NCBI GenBank assembly: GCA_003427395.1
Contig: BFEA01000129.1
Location: 1,081,431 to 1,112,893, forward strand
DNA: 31,463 nucleotides
Direction: 5' to 3'
From: Chara braunii
Taxonomy: Eukaryota; Streptophyta; Charophyceae; Charales; Characeae
Below the pieces are notes generated by a model. It ran no database searches, was not told where the DNA came from, and saw only the letters and a list, made by a program, of their open reading frames with translations. The translations under genes were made by a program, and so were the position numbers. Below are positions 1 to 11,978 of the stretch, piece after piece; the first letter of the stretch is position 1, and each line of letters starts with the position of its first letter.

Positions 1-42
<42 letters not shown>
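1..42. repeat. (TC)n microsatellite inside an LTR
   Basis: Twenty-one TC units in a row. A shorter CT tract sits at the equivalent place in the other LTR copy (about 11203-11216). The tract is therefore internal to the LTR and does not mark its border. Copy 1 of the LTR continues leftward beyond the window. Confidence 0.95.
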
Positions 43-46
<4 letters not shown>

Positions 47-1060
47 ACATCACCTCTGATGCAGGCAGGCCTTCGCCTCACACCAACACTGAGTCGTCAC
101 CCCGCTTAGTCCGAGCACGCAAGCCAAGTTCGTCCGTGGACCACAGTCCGTCGTGGCCCACACGTCAACCCCGCCAACCCGGCACTTACTCGTCGGGTCG
201 CCCGACTCACTTCCGCTCGCCTTCCAACCTACTCGTTAGTCGGCCCTCACTGACCGCACTAACTTTTAAATTCTTAGAGAGCGAACTAATCGAGCTTGCG
301 AAATTTATAACATGTATGCTTGCGCGAGAAACCCAGGATTATGCCTAAGTGGGAGGGAGGGGAAGAGAAGGAAGTTCCTACATCTGCATGGCCAAGCCGC
401 GGCGTGGGGGACACAGCCACACTCCACGCATCGATCCGGTCATGCAATCGCTCGGGCCAATTAGAGAAGAGGACGAGGTATGCACGACAGAGAGGGAGAA
501 GGCAGGGAAACACGAAAGAATCAAGGAGTAGAGTTACAATCGCGCCCGTTAAAAATTACAGTTACACGCAAGATTAAGGGCGTGATACATCCAGAGCCCA
601 GTCCCCACTGCGGTGAGAGGTGAACAAGCAAAAAGCGTGCTGCACCGAGATTTCAGAGTACCAAAATTCCTAGTCTAAATCCTATTTGCAAACAGAAATT
701 CCGGAAAGACAAAAAAACAATTTCGAGAGCCCGTGGCCCGTGGGGGCTCAACATTAGTTGTAAATTTGAAAAGCGACATTCCCGCACGCTGATCACTCCA
801 AAATTCCCATCTCCCACAACAGAACAATGAAGAAGTTATGGCAACCATTATTTATCGCGCTTGCTAAGGCGTGGTCACCCAATCGTCTCTGCAGGACTTT
901 CGCGGCCCCGGTTCCGAAAGCCAAAAAGAAAGAAGCGAGGGTATTTGTGCAACTTGCCCAGTTGACCCATATCTATGCACTCCACCCGACCAATCAGTCC
1001 CCAACCCCTGAAGCCACTTCGCGCAGAAAGTCGCGTGATTACAGAAAATAGTTCGTTACA
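1..1060 (-). repeat. 3' LTR of the gypsy element (partial)
   Basis: Positions 43 to about 808 match 11220-11970, and 820-1060 match 12726-12970. On the minus strand both copies open with TGTRACGAACTATTTTC, and TGTAAC is a common start for plant gypsy LTRs. This copy lacks the 747-bp MITE present in the other LTR and so preserves the unoccupied site near 795-820. The internal side (1061 onward) does not show a clean polypurine tract, which leaves the exact boundary slightly uncertain. Confidence 0.75.
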
Positions 1061-1703
1061 TAGGTGACGCCCAGGGGGTTCCAATCTTGAGCAAGCTCCT
1101 GCTTGCTCTCTCATCAGGCGTCGACCCGTAATCCAAGGATCGACGTGGAGCTTGCACGTGCCACTTACTGTAAGATGTGAGTGTGGAAGTCATCTGTCGT
1201 GGTATTCGTGCGCTCCATTCTAAATGTTACCCGGGAAAGGTAATCTAATGACGGGCGGAGGCGGTGAGGGATGGACTTGTGGAAGGGGAGGCATGAAGCG
1301 ACGGGTCTCTCTGTCGCCAGTGGGGAGCGGGACATAGTGCATAGTGCGATGGATACAGGGAAAACACGGGTGTCGACGCTGGTGAGGGAGGGAGGCGAGG
1401 TAGTCCGGGTAGAGATTGCAGAAGGTGCGGCGGATGGCAGCGTGGAAATCCTCATACTCTTTACACGTGGGGATTGTGCCCGTGATCATGCACTACAACT
1501 CTATATTATTAAATTCCTGCCAATCTAAGCTAAACAGAAGGACGCGGAGGGGAAAAGAGGTGACGAGCGAGAGAGTGGTAGCGTGTGGGAAGATAGTGAC
1601 TAGGAGGCGAGTGGAGTAGAGATGGTGGAAGAGGGAAGGCGGGAAGGGGTGCCATCCGTCAGGGAATGGGGATCGGCCTATGAGTTGTTGAAGGGTGAGG
1701 AAG
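1061..1703 (-). other. Gypsy 3' untranslated/degenerate region
   Basis: This lies between the extra ORF and the 3' LTR. A minus-strand open frame at 1220-1489 (89 residues, rich in Pro, His and Arg) could be a relic of the extra ORF's C-terminus. It overlaps other open frames on both strands, and I see no family motif. No polypurine tract is obvious next to position 1060. Confidence 0.35.
1090..1109. repeat. Short perfect hairpin beside the 3' LTR
   Basis: Two 8-base arms (GAGCAAGC and GCTTGCTC) separated by TCCT. It lies 30 bases inside the element from the LTR edge. A CTGATGA follows on the minus strand, but the GAA needed for a hammerhead core is missing, so I call only a hairpin. Confidence 0.6.
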
Positions 1704-3284
1704 TCACGGGGACGGCGGGATAAGGTTCAGGGATGAAGCCCCAGCGCCCGCATCTCGACGTAGGTGAAGGTTGGGCCGGGAAGGGGATTGAGCCGCAGAT
1801 TCACTTCTTTGACGGTGCCAGCTTCCTAATCCCTGTGCAGTGGCGCCTCCATTCCTCTCGGTCCCCTCCTGCGGCGGCTCTGGATTAAGTGTCGGATCGC
1901 CCTGCAGCAGTTGAGGCGGCGGCCCTTCTGATTCCTTGATCGGCCGCTTGCTTTCTGCTGCTGCCCGTCTTTTCTTCGCCACGGCCTCTTTCTCCTCCCT
2001 TCTCAACTCGGCAGGACCACTCGGTTCACCTGATCCACCCTCTTCCTCCTCAGACTCCTCTCGTTCCGAGCTTGCCCTTTCCGACTCGCCTCCGATTCGT
2101 GATAATCAGGATCGTCCGACCAAGCCTCTAATTCTTACTCCTCAGGCGTTTCCTCTCCCTCTGTGTACTGAAGATGATCGCCCCCCTGTATATCCTCCTC
2201 GACAGCCTCTTCTTCCTCTTTCCTATGTTCACTCGCCGGATGAGAGGGTCCCAGAAGGAGACATCAGTGACATCGATGACCAGGCAAGCGCCCTCGAAGG
2301 GATAGTGGCAATTATCCCCGTCAAGCTCCGTGCACGTAGACCACAAGAGATGGGGGGGCAAGGTACGAGCGAGCATGGCCGTCCCCGGCCTTTCGTCGCA
2401 GTGCGAGAGAATCTCCATAGGTAGAGTTTCCAATAGTTGGGCCAAAAACACCAGCAACTCGTCCGTAACCGAATCCAGCTGGCTGTCACGCACTTCTCCG
2501 AATAGGATCCCCAGAAGCTCACCCTCTGTGTCCATCCTCCAGGCCTGGATGATCAACAACTCCACCTCGTCATCCGGGATCTCGTCCTCCTCGCTCTTGT
2601 CCGTAGATTCCGCCCAATGGAAGACGACTTCGAGGAGGCAGAAGTTGAGTGCCATGTAAGAGTGCCACCAAAGTGCCCACTTGGCCGCGTCCAAAATTTG
2701 CACGTCTAACTGCCTAATTCTGAAGGATAGAGCGGGGTCCACATCAGACTACCAAAACGTAGGACTGTCGGAGGGAAGGCTGAAGGTGGAGAGGCGGTAG
2801 CGGTTCATTGAGGCCAGGCAAAAGGACGAAGCTCCAGGAGGAGGACCTTTGGCGCGGTGGAGGAGACCTGAAGCTGGAGGTCGATGTCGTTGGCTTTCAC
2901 GACGTGATCGCGCGGCCGAGCCAGCAATCGCACCCACGCAGTTGTGATGTCCTTTGCCCAGTCTTGCAACTGCCGGAAGATCGTGGTATGCCTTGTCGGA
3001 TGCAGTGTCGTGATGTCACCTGTAAAGACGACAACGACGGACACGTGGCTCTCACCGGGTGGAGACAGGCGTAGGAAGGCCGACACCTCGGCCAATATAC
3101 GTGCCGCCTCGGACTGCACGAATCGAAAATCCGCCGCCACGTGAATGGCAGCTGTGCTAAAGAAGGCCATGAATCGAAGAAGATTTGGACTCTGTCGAGG
3201 ATGATGTACTTGCTGGCATGCAGAGATGGCCCCCCCGGGTACCATTAGCCGCTCGCTGATGACTTGTTCAGTGGAAAAACTCAT
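1704..3284 (-). pseudogene. Extra ORF downstream of integrase (env-position ORF), broken
   Basis: Three same-strand open stretches follow one another: 3284-2805, 2937-2128 and 2006-1704. The middle one is interrupted only by a TAG at 2749-2751, with the frame identical on both sides. The first part begins MSFSTEQVISERL and is a mixed alpha/beta-like sequence. The middle part is acidic, with an EEDEIPDDEVELL patch. The last part is rich in Lys, Arg, Glu and Pro, with a KKRR-type basic cluster. I recognise no domain, and no signal peptide or clear membrane span is visible, so a true envelope is not supported. Its position, after integrase and before the 3' LTR on the sense strand, matches the third ORF of some plant gypsy lineages. 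Frameshifts separate the three parts. Confidence 0.5.
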
Positions 3285-3528
3285 GGCGATGGCGAGGGAG
3301 ACAAGGGTTCAGAAGAACAGGGATCAAGGTAGTGGAGATGGTCGTCTTCCTTCTCGCTGTCGAGGGACGACGTGGATGGTGGAAGAGAAGGCGAGGATGG
3401 GAGAGGGTGAAGGTAGGACACATGTCGAATGATTGGCGAGCCGATCGACTTCCCGACACCTCCGGCGCGAGCCGCACCGTGTTCACCCCACTAGGACCGA
3501 GCTCGACTACGTGAAATCGCCCGAAGAA

Positions 3529-4395
3529 TCATGGCGCTAACTTACCCTGGCAAGCACATTTCCTCACCTCCACTATGTCCCCTAACTTATACTGGGTCCG
3601 TGGTCCAAAGTTCCCATTTCGGGCCTCGTAGCTCCGGATCTGTCGTTCGTGGGCCATTTTAGTCATTCTTTGTATTTTTCGGGCTAACCGGGGGAGGGCC
3701 TTTTCCATTAATTCTAGGTGGCGTTGGGCCTTCTCTTTGACCGTCGCTCTAGTGGCCCGTTGCGGAAGGGTCATTCCATTATTTAGGTTTCGTAGGGCTA
3801 CAAAGGCCACACTATTGGTCCGTAATTAGAAGGGGGTCAGGCCGGTAGACTCGTGGGGTGTCCCTCGATGAATAGCTAGGATGTGGTCGACGATATCAGG
3901 CCAAGGCCTTGTATCGTTTGCCGCGATATTATGCCGTAATGATGTCTTGATTACCCGGTTGGCGTTTTCCACCAGTGCGTTCGATTGCAACATATGGGGA
4001 GCAGTATTGCAGACTGAGACACCGTGTAGGACCAGACTCCTCAAGACTTCCCCTCGGAATTCTGCCCCGTTGTCTGTTAAGATTCCTCGGTGTCCTTATG
4101 CATCGCGAAAAAACAGTTGACATCCCGCGCGATTGCTGCCGCTTGTCATATCTTACAAGGATACACCTCAATCCATTTCGGAAAGTGATCCACAAACACC
4201 AAAAGAAGTGAATATTCATAGCTATTTGGTCCAGGGAGCACAACAATATCTGTGGTATCCATGATGACTTTTTGGAACGGTCGTTTAACTACAGTGGGCA
4301 ATATTGATTTAGGCGGCTGAATCGGCGCCTTGTCGGCGGCACATACGGGACAGTTTCGGACAACGAACTTAACATAGTCACGAATGTTAGACTAA
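3529..4395 (-). pseudogene. Gypsy integrase, broken
   Basis: The N-terminal zinc finger survives as its CPVC half, in VVRNCPVCAADK near 4340. The catalytic core keeps all three acidic residues: Asp in MDTTDIVV (about 4260), Asp in LTDNGAEF (about 4060-4080), and Glu in ALVENANR about 35 residues later. The C-terminal part has the usual GDIVEVRK and KLAP blocks (about 3530-3580). It would catalyse strand transfer of the element's cDNA. A TGA just after the first catalytic block, a frameshift near a T run at about 4100, a TAA shortly after it, and another break near 3820 make it non-functional. No chromodomain or GPY/F extension is evident after the KLAP block. Confidence 0.85.
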
Positions 4396-5014
4396 TACCA
4401 TTCATTTTTATCGATCGCCGCCTTTGTGATCCGGACGACAAAGTGGGCCGTCGTTTCTTCGTGGACCGACTTAACCCAGTTATACCTTATGAACGGATAA
4501 CGCACAGATATCCAGATCTCATTATCATTTGTTTTCCGCTTTTCTAACTGTGCCTAGTTCCATCGGTAGTCCCGTGCCCTCTCATTGGCCCTCCTCCGGT
4601 CCTCCTTAGTGAAGTCTCGGAGGGAGTTCCCAACCACCGTAGCTATCAAGATGACATTTGTCCATACTTTGGCCCTTCTAAATCGTCAGGTTTTTTCCAA
4701 CCCTTCCGACATGGCTTCGAGAAATCGAGCTTCAGTCGCAATTTTATCAATGTGGCACAAGGGACATAACCAAGATTTACTCATATTGCTATACTGGATG
4801 CAGGAACCGCGAGCCTGAGCTCAGGAGACATACCGCTGACAATCTACTCACTCGACATACCCCTCCCCGCTTGGACGCATAGGGACCGAGTAGACTCTCG
4901 AGATTGCTTCGCAAAAATAGCAAAATTTGCCGGGTAGGGAGAGAAAAGAGGAAGATGAGAGGGGAGAACGAGGGCCTTCGGGACTACCTTCATGCCCGAT
5001 CACCATTTTGCCGA

Positions 5015-5230
5015 TCACTTCTTAGAGGTTCGAGGGAGGATGGACACATGTCCGTACGAGGGCTCGCCGATTGGTTTCGGTTCCTTCCACAGTGTGATTT
5101 CTTTGTCCTTGGCCACCTTGCTAGGCTGGTGCAATCGTGTCAATCCGTCAGCGTTCCCGTGCTTCTCTGTCTTCCGATGGACGATATCAAAGTCGTATTC
5201 TTGCAGTCGCACAGCCCAACGCCCAATCAT
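5015..5230 (-). pseudogene. Gypsy RNase H, C-terminal part
   Basis: This 71-residue frame carries the end of a Ty3/gypsy RNase H: a GRWAVRLQEYDFDIVHR stretch followed by HGNADGLTRL, the conserved block that precedes the RNase H-integrase tether. The front half of the domain is in a different frame and interrupted. It begins with an ILITN relic at the end of the 5481-5840 frame, where the family has an ILTTDAS-like motif, so the first catalytic Asp is lost there. Bases 4396-5014 are the tether between RNase H and integrase and hold no clear frame. Confidence 0.8.
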
Positions 5231-5480
5231 GCCCGTATAGTTGGTAAGCCTCTTGAGAGCCAGCAGGTGTTCATGATCTGTGACAACTTACAAGGAGGAA
5301 CTTTTGTCCGTACAAATACAGATGAAAGTGTTGAATCCCCCAAACAACCACGTAGCATTCTCCCTAAGAAGCCGAATCGTTTCTTCTCTCATCCGGTATC
5401 GTTCGCGAACCGTATTCGATGACGTGTTCACGACCGTCTTTCCCCTTCTGAGCCAAAATAGTGGAGATTGCTTCGGGCTG

Positions 5481-6505
5481 TCAGTTGGTAATGAGTATGA
5501 ACTGTTTTTCCGGGTCAGACTGAATCAAAATAGGTGTTGTCGCCAAAGCCCCCTTTAGGGTGACAACGGCCCGTTCACAATCGGCGTCCCAACTCAGCGG
5601 CTGGTCCTTCCGCAGAAGATTCATTAGAGGTCGTGCGATTGCTGCAAAACCCTTGATAAATCGACGATAGTAGGAGGCCAGTCCCAAAAAGGCCCGGACT
5701 TGTGTCAACGTCGTAGGCGTAGGGGCATCCCGAACGGCTGCGACCTTTCTCGAATCCGATCGTAAGCCTCCCTGGGTCACCACGTACCCTAGAAATGAGA
5801 ATTTGCAACGCCCCAACTGTCCACTCAATATGCTGCGCATGCCCGTGGAATGATTCCGAGTAGACCCGGATGGTGTCCATGTAAAAAGTAATCACGCCTT
5901 GAGTTAGTTTGGTCTTGTTGACGAAATTCTGGAATGTGACGTTCATCGTTCCTTGAAAAGTAGCTGGCGCGTTGCAAATTCTCATTGGGCAACGAACCCA
6001 CCGCCAGGTGCCTTCGAATAACACAAAGGTCGTCTTCGGTCGATCCTCCTCCTTAACCAGAATGTGATGGAGTCCATGACGAATACCAAACTTACTGAAA
6101 TAATAAGCATATCCAATCCCATTCAACAGATCATCAATCCGGGGACGGGGGTACACATCTTTGATCGTGATATCATTTAGCTTCCGGTAATCGATGCAAA
6201 TGCGAATCGAGCCATTTTTTCTTCAGGACTAAGACCACAGGAAATAACCAAGGTCCGGTCGCAGGTTCGATCCATCCGTTCGCTTCGAATTCTTTGATTC
6301 TTTACAATGCCACTTTTCGTTCCGCGAGAGAATACCAGTACTGTAACAGTTTGCAGTGAATCGGCAGGTGCGTTCCGGTCTGAATTTCGTGTTGAATGAC
6401 TAAGGACGGCCTGATATCCGTATTTGTTACGTTGATCGCCCCTTGGTATTCAGTCAGAATATTCGCAATCAATCCACGAGTTTCATTGGGTACATATTGC
6501 GGCAC
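5481..6505 (-). pseudogene. Gypsy reverse transcriptase, broken and active-site altered
   Basis: Overlapping minus frames cover the domain: 6505-6302 (N-terminal lead, with a VIQHEIQTG block), 6156-5575 (fingers and palm) and 5840-5481 (thumb and connection, with SFLGYVVTQGG and VRAFLGLASYYRRFIKGFA). The palm shows CNAPATFQ and the active-site strand at 5872-5883. That strand reads YMDT, where a functional enzyme has YxDD, so the second catalytic Asp is gone. A frameshift between the palm and thumb frames (about 5800) and stops upstream also inactivate it. In an intact element this enzyme copies the RNA into cDNA, primed at the site near 9368. Confidence 0.9.
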
Positions 6506-6520
6506 ATGTAGCTCGTATGG

Positions 6521-7253
6521 TTATCCGTGTATGGTAATCGTCACGTGCTTCGTGCGTACTATGTGGCTGCTCTCCGCAGGGGGAGCAACGATGAAGGAGT
6601 TGTCCGATCGCCAGGAAAACACGGTGGCGACAATCTGAGCATCTTGCTCTCGTATGGCCACATGTTCTTCCACGGTCACGCCATCGCTGATATCCTGCCA
6701 GCACAATGCACACTGGTTTCTCGGTGATTTTGATTCCAAGCTAATAGGTTGTAGAGCCGTCACGCCCAGAGGGTTCCAAAGCCTTGCTTCCGGCCCCCTG
6801 CCATAGTAATTGCACCTCCTTTCAAGAAGACAGCAAGGAACGAGGTAGCCTTGTGATGTCAAAAAATGCTCCCTTGTCTCTATATCTCGAGAGAAGCGGG
6901 ACTGTGGCCTCGTATAGGGTCCAAGGGGGTTCCAAAGAGTCGAGCATTCGGGATATTTGTACAAGTGGTTCCCCTAAGATTAATACGTGCGTTCGTTGTA
7001 GATTTATTTTCATAAGGACGAACGTTTTTGTGATCTTCTGTCGGATTGGGTAACGAACCAGTTGTTGAGCCATATCCTTTTTTGCAGAATCGGCTTCGTC
7101 TTCTTTGTCAACGTCACTCGGTGGTTTCAGTTCCTTTCCCCTTTGATCCAATTCTTTGATTGGTTCCCTCCAAGCGATCATCCGGAGGGGTCCTTTGGTT
7201 CCAGGCAGGGGTTTCTGAGTCGAGGGCGGTGTGGTCCGAAGAGTCAACCACAT
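6521..7253 (-). pseudogene. Gypsy protease-RT linker
   Basis: Two minus frames (7253-6822 and 6964-6521) bridge protease and reverse transcriptase. They are Lys/Glu-rich, with no recognised domain and several breaks. Their position and strand make them part of the pol polyprotein. Similar poorly conserved linkers occur in other gypsy elements. Confidence 0.55.
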
Positions 7254-7283
7254 TGGAATAACATACGGTTTTCCGCCCGTGTT

Positions 7284-7649
7284 TCAAAGGATGATGGATC
7301 GCCTCTCAAAATCCAGGTTGGCTCGCAATGCTATGGGGGCTGGTAATCCCAGAAGGACATCATAGGTGTTTACATCCAATACTATAACGTCTCCTAATGC
7401 GTGAAGTTTTCCTAATTGAAACGCGATGTTTGTCATTTTTCCTATCGCTTTGATTTTCTCTTCGTCCGCTGAGATGAGATGATCTCCTTTCGTCAAGGTG
7501 ATCAGATCCTTCCTTCTTCCTGCCCGTTCTACGACTCTTAATAAGATAGCTAGTACCGCGGCCCCCGAATCGATAACAATGCTGAAGAGGATTCTCCATA
7601 CCTCGATATCGCATTCCGCTGATTTCCACAGAATGGCTTTAATTTGCAA
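7284..7649 (-). pseudogene. Gypsy aspartic protease
   Basis: A 121-residue frame has the active-site motif VIDSGA near residues 24-29 (the DSG/DTG type) and the late flap/core motif DVLLGLP near residue 105. Both belong to retroviral-type pepsin-fold proteases that mature Gag-Pol. This stretch is one of the better preserved in the element. A frame at 7770-7961, with VLDIVRALDHRIPLPIRHLL, lies just upstream and is the conserved region before the protease. Confidence 0.85.
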
Positions 7650-7769
7650 GAAATGATAATCTTTTTGAATTATTCCTAACCGTATTGGGTCCGAGGTACT
7701 AGGAATGTCCGACCTGTTTTCAAGGGTCGGGGCTTTTCCTTTCTGAGCCGGTGACTTGGCGAGAGCGAA

Positions 7770-7961
7770 TCATTTTCTGTTTGCCTGGCAATGCTGCAGC
7801 ATGCGCTCATTGGCTTGCTCCGATATGGACAGCAGATGTCTGATAGGCAAAGGAATTCGGTGATCTAGAGCTCGGACGATGTCCAACACATCGATTTTTC
7901 CAGTAATGAAAGTAAGACCGCCCGACTCCATCTTTCCCGGAGAAGGTCTCCATTCGACCAT
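7770..7961 (-). pseudogene. Gypsy pre-protease segment
   Basis: A 63-residue open frame between the zinc knuckle and the protease. It contains an LDIVRALDHRIPLPIRHLL-like helix and an SISEQANERML block. I recognise it as the kind of conserved linker seen just before gypsy proteases, but not as a separate enzyme. It is out of frame with the protease. Confidence 0.5.
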
Positions 7962-8192
7962 CTCTCGCTGTTCATTGGCAGGCCGGATGGTTCCGATTAT
8001 TTACAATCTCGGGTAACCCAATGTAACGTATTGGTCGAACGGGATAAGTTCTGCAGCTTCTTCAGTAAATGCTACTGCACTTTCTCCTCCTTACATCTCT
8101 TCGATCATCGTGCCCACCCTCCCTGGCCTATTGCCCACGGGCGCAGCGGCCACAGACGTGGTTCCAACTCGAGTTTGTGCAGGTCGAAGCGA

Positions 8193-8234
8193 ACAGTCTC
8201 GAGCTATGTTGCCCAACTGGTGACACGTGTACCA
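8193..8234 (-). pseudogene. Degraded CCHC zinc knuckle of Gag
   Basis: The minus strand reads WYTCHQLGNIARDC. The CCHC pattern needs Cys, Cys, His and Cys. Here the first Cys is Trp and the His is Asn, so only two of the four zinc ligands remain. Its position between capsid and protease is as expected for the nucleocapsid that packages the element RNA. Confidence 0.7.
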
Positions 8235-8402
8235 GACGCTCATATTAGTCGCCACTCCGCCTATGGCCTAAGCGGGGGCGATTCCTGACGCCCCTTGTGC
8301 GGCTCTGACGACAATCGGGCGCATCGACCTCAGTAACGATTCTATCTTGACATTGTGCTCACGTTGTTCCTTCTTACTTTCCTGCATCAAGTTAACTAAT
8401 GT

Positions 8403-9291
8403 TCAGGTTAGTTCCAGTATGACATTCGATTCGCTCGGTCTGGCCGAGGAGTCCGAGAAAGGAGCAGAGGCGGTCATAACAGGCACAAACAATCCCGTAG
8501 TTGTATCTGGTACTAACCTCTTGGTTGCGATTTGTTCTAGATAGGTGACAGGGTCAGAGACGAAGCCCATGTTTTCAATTTTTTTTTGAAGTGCAGCTAG
8601 CCCGGCCTTCGCTCTGGCCAGTTCTGAGGAATCCCCTTCTCTGGGGTAATCATTTCCTTCTAGGAAACTGGCGCCAAATTTTCGTTCCATCTCTTCCGCC
8701 GCAATCATTATCCGTTGCAGGGTATGATTGATCGGGGAGAACTGCTTCTGCAATTTTGCTCTCATTGTCCGGCTACGTAGCCCGTCGATGAATAAGTATA
8801 TCCCAAACTCTTTCCCTCTCTGTGTTTTGATGAACATCCTATAAAACCTATTACGATATTCAGTAACGGATTCAAGTGGTTTCTGAACCCGATCTTTGAT
8901 CATAAAAAGGGCCTGTTCCAGATGGATATAGTCGAATTGGTTTAAGAAATCTCGCTCGAAGGTCATGATCGACCCAAACGTAAGTGCTGAACCAGTGGTG
9001 CGCATCCCCTTCCAACCTGGCGGGCATGTTGATTCAAGCCTCAGCATTGTCGTATTGCTGCGCACGCAATGTGGCCAGCCATGCTCCTGCTAGGTGATGT
9101 GCGGGGTCAAAAAGATACAAATTAGAAGGAGCCACCAGTGCGCGAGCTCGGATTGGTGGCACAAGAATAGGTACCCCACCTAGCTGTACATTAGCGTTTT
9201 GCGCTCGATTGGCGTTCATGTTGACAGCCTGCCGACCCGCCGACCTACTCCGGGTCAATATTGGGTCGCGTCTAGGCGCGTTCCTTTGCAT
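8403..9291 (-). pseudogene. Gypsy gag (capsid), frameshifted
   Basis: Two overlapping minus frames make up gag. Frame 9291-9034 starts at an ATG (MQRNAPRRDPILTR, a basic N-terminus). Frame 9065-8403 carries the capsid-like part with a TFERDFLNQFDYIHLEQAL block and an LESVTEYRNRFYRM helix, typical of retrotransposon Gag. A frameshift lies in the overlap (9034-9065). Gag would form the virus-like particle in the cytoplasm. A Lys/Glu-rich helical tail precedes the degraded zinc knuckle at 8193-8234. Confidence 0.75.
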
Positions 9292-9367
9292 AGGTTGCCC
9301 TCGGTTCGCTAGGTCGCTTAACTAGGGGGCCTATCCGCTTGTCAATCCATGGGCTTACCAAATGTCG

Positions 9368-9379
9368 GCTCCGATACCA
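9368..9379 (-). promoter_or_regulatory. Primer-binding site, initiator-Met tRNA type
   Basis: The minus strand reads TGGTATCGGAGC, one base different from the TGGTATCAGAGC site used by many plant gypsy and copia elements to prime first-strand cDNA with initiator-Met tRNA. It lies upstream of gag and directly inside the inferred end of the 5' LTR, as it should. Confidence 0.7.
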
Positions 9380-11978
9380 ACCTCACGCCCATGGCGACTT
9401 CCTGATCGGAGTGGGATGGGGGCCCGGAAGTGCGAAAAGGGGTGTGCCAAGGATTTTAGGATAGTGGGGGGGGTTGGAGTTCACGGTCGGAACTGAAATC
9501 TCTTGCGGCAAGTCTAAGGGATAGTTGTGCAAGATAACGAGTGTGGGCCGCGTCTGGCTTTTATGCCTTGGGGGATGTCAGCGCCATCCCCCCGAGTTTC
9601 GTTGCCGAGGCCGGGCTAAGGTTTGGTGAACCGGCGGAATGCTATGCGTGTCACGTTGCCTAATTAATCGCTGGCGTCGCTCGCGACAAGCCTCGGAGTC
9701 GGACGAAGTGGGCCTCAGACGTAGGCTGTGCGCTCGCTGCTCGGCCTCAGTCCGGGTTCATCGAACGAACCCCGCGACTCGGTACTCGCTATCCTGCTGG
9801 CACTCAGAGCACAGGATTCGGGGCCAGTAGGGGGCGAGCGTGTGCCACAGAGCCACCGTCAGGAAGTGGAAAGGCAACACGAGGAGGTAGGGAGGGAAGT
9901 CTGTCTCGATGAAAACAACACCAGGTTCGGCGATGACGTGGCCCGCGTGTCAGTTGGGGAATTGGGAGGGAAAAGGGATCGCGCTTTAGGTTCGTTCAAT
10001 GTCCCACTCACAGACACGTTTGTTTCCAGTCCAAAAGGGGAATTTCAGAGCGTTGGGGCGGGGTCGTGAGAAGGCAGGCGTTGTTCCACTCCCAGTTTTC
10101 TCGGAACCGTCGATGTCTCAAGCTTTCTCGATCCGTGACGTGGAAGGGAATTCCATCATCCATGTTGTCGAAAATTTACGAGTTTAGACATGGATTCGAG
10201 CAGGGGTCTTGCAGACATGCATGTAGGCGACATGCTTTTTGGTCGAGCCTACACGTATGTGTACAAGATCACGTTCGTTGTCGGGTGGATCGGATCGTCT
10301 GGCTATCCTTTGGTCGGGTGATCATATAATCAGTCGACATGCCAGCCCAACACATGGCATTTGCGCTCTCGAGTGCGTGTATCAAGAAATAGACATCAGG
10401 AAGGCAATCAGAGGGTAATCACACATTTGATTCAGCCATTCACTTATCAGCCAAAGCATATATCAGCCAGGACTGCAGAGTCTTCGTTAGACTTCCCTTT
10501 TTGCTCAAAAAGGAATGGGGAATTGACATGCATACGTATGATCCGGCAGGGGTAGGATCATCAATCGGGTGATTGGTCCGCTCGATAACTTAGTTCCGCG
10601 GACGCATTTTCCCAATACTCATGCATTAGTCGAACTCGAGGGCCGTGCGAATTCCTAGAAAAGCATAAATGAGAGATCGAAGGTTTAGGAATCCAACCAT
10701 GTAACCGAAGAAGATCACATTACCATAACCCAAGCTCACCGAGGTCATGCGCGGACAATCGTCGTCCCCGGTCTCAATATACTCCAGTGAAACAGGAATG
10801 AGGAGGGAAAATCAAGCCGATCACTGAGAACAACACGAACCAGGAAAGTCAGGAGTAAAAGAGGGTCGATGCCCCTTGTCAAAACTACATTGTCAAGGGG
10901 GAAAAAAGGACACCATCCCACACACAAGAACCGAAGGTTGGCGAAGCTGTAATATGCATGAGGAGCGCATCCAACCCGAGCGCAGAATGGAGACTATAAA
11001 GTGACGAAATTTGAATTAAGCTAGCATCCAAAGATTGAGTGAGGAGTTGTGAGAGAAGCGTGCGAGTTCATTCCACACACACCATAGATATAAAATCCGA
11101 GACGATTCGCAAGGAGATCCGAAATGGTCGCAACAAGATCGGCCAAGGTTGAAATCAAAATTTATACAGAGGGTTAGAGAAATAGCATCGTCCCACACAC
11201 ATCTCTCTCTCTCTTTCTACTCCACATCACCTCAGATGCGGGCAGTCCGTCGCCTCACACCCACACCGAGTCGTCACCCCGCTTAGTCCGAGCACACAAG
11301 CCAAGTTCGTCCGTGCGCCACAGTCCGTCGTGGCCCGCACATCAACCCTGCCTACCCGGCACCAGCTCGTCGGGGCGCCCGACTCACTTCCGCTCGCCTT
11401 CCAACTTACTCGTTAGTCGGCCCTCACTAACGGCACTAACTTCCAAATTCTTAGAGAGCCAACTAATCGCGCTTGCGAAATTTATAACATGTATGCTTGC
11501 GCGAGAAACCCGGGATTGTGCCTAAGCGTTAGGAAGAAGAAGATAAGGAAGTGTCTACGTCTGCATGGCCAGGCCACGGCGTGGGGGACACAGCCACACT
11601 CCACGCATCGATCTGGTCATGCAGTCGCTCAGGCCAATTAGAGTAGAGGACGAGGTATGCACGACAGAGAGGGAGAAGGCGGGGAAATATGAAAGGATCA
11701 AGAAGGAGTACAGTTACAATCACGCCCGCCAAAAATTACAGTTACACGCAGGATTAAGGGCGCAATACAATCGGAGCCCACTCCCCACTGCGGTGAGAGG
11801 TGCGCAAGCAAGAAGCGTGGCGCACCTAGATTTCAGAGTACCTAAATTCCTAGTCTGAATCCTATTCGCAAAAAGAAATTCTGAAAAGACTGAAAAACAA
11901 TTCCGAGAGCCCGTGGGGGATCAACATCAGTTGTAAATTTGAAAAGCGGCATTCCCTCGCGCTGATCGCGCCAAAATT

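Noticed and set aside
1085-1117. Possible hammerhead near the gypsy 3' LTR
   Set aside because: CTGATGA is followed by a good stem, but the next bases are AAG and the GAA core and stem III are absent.
1936-2659. Plus-strand Ser/Pro-rich ORFs (162 and 109 codons)
   Set aside because: They are antisense shadows of the minus-strand extra ORF of the gypsy element, which reads through with continuity across its stop.
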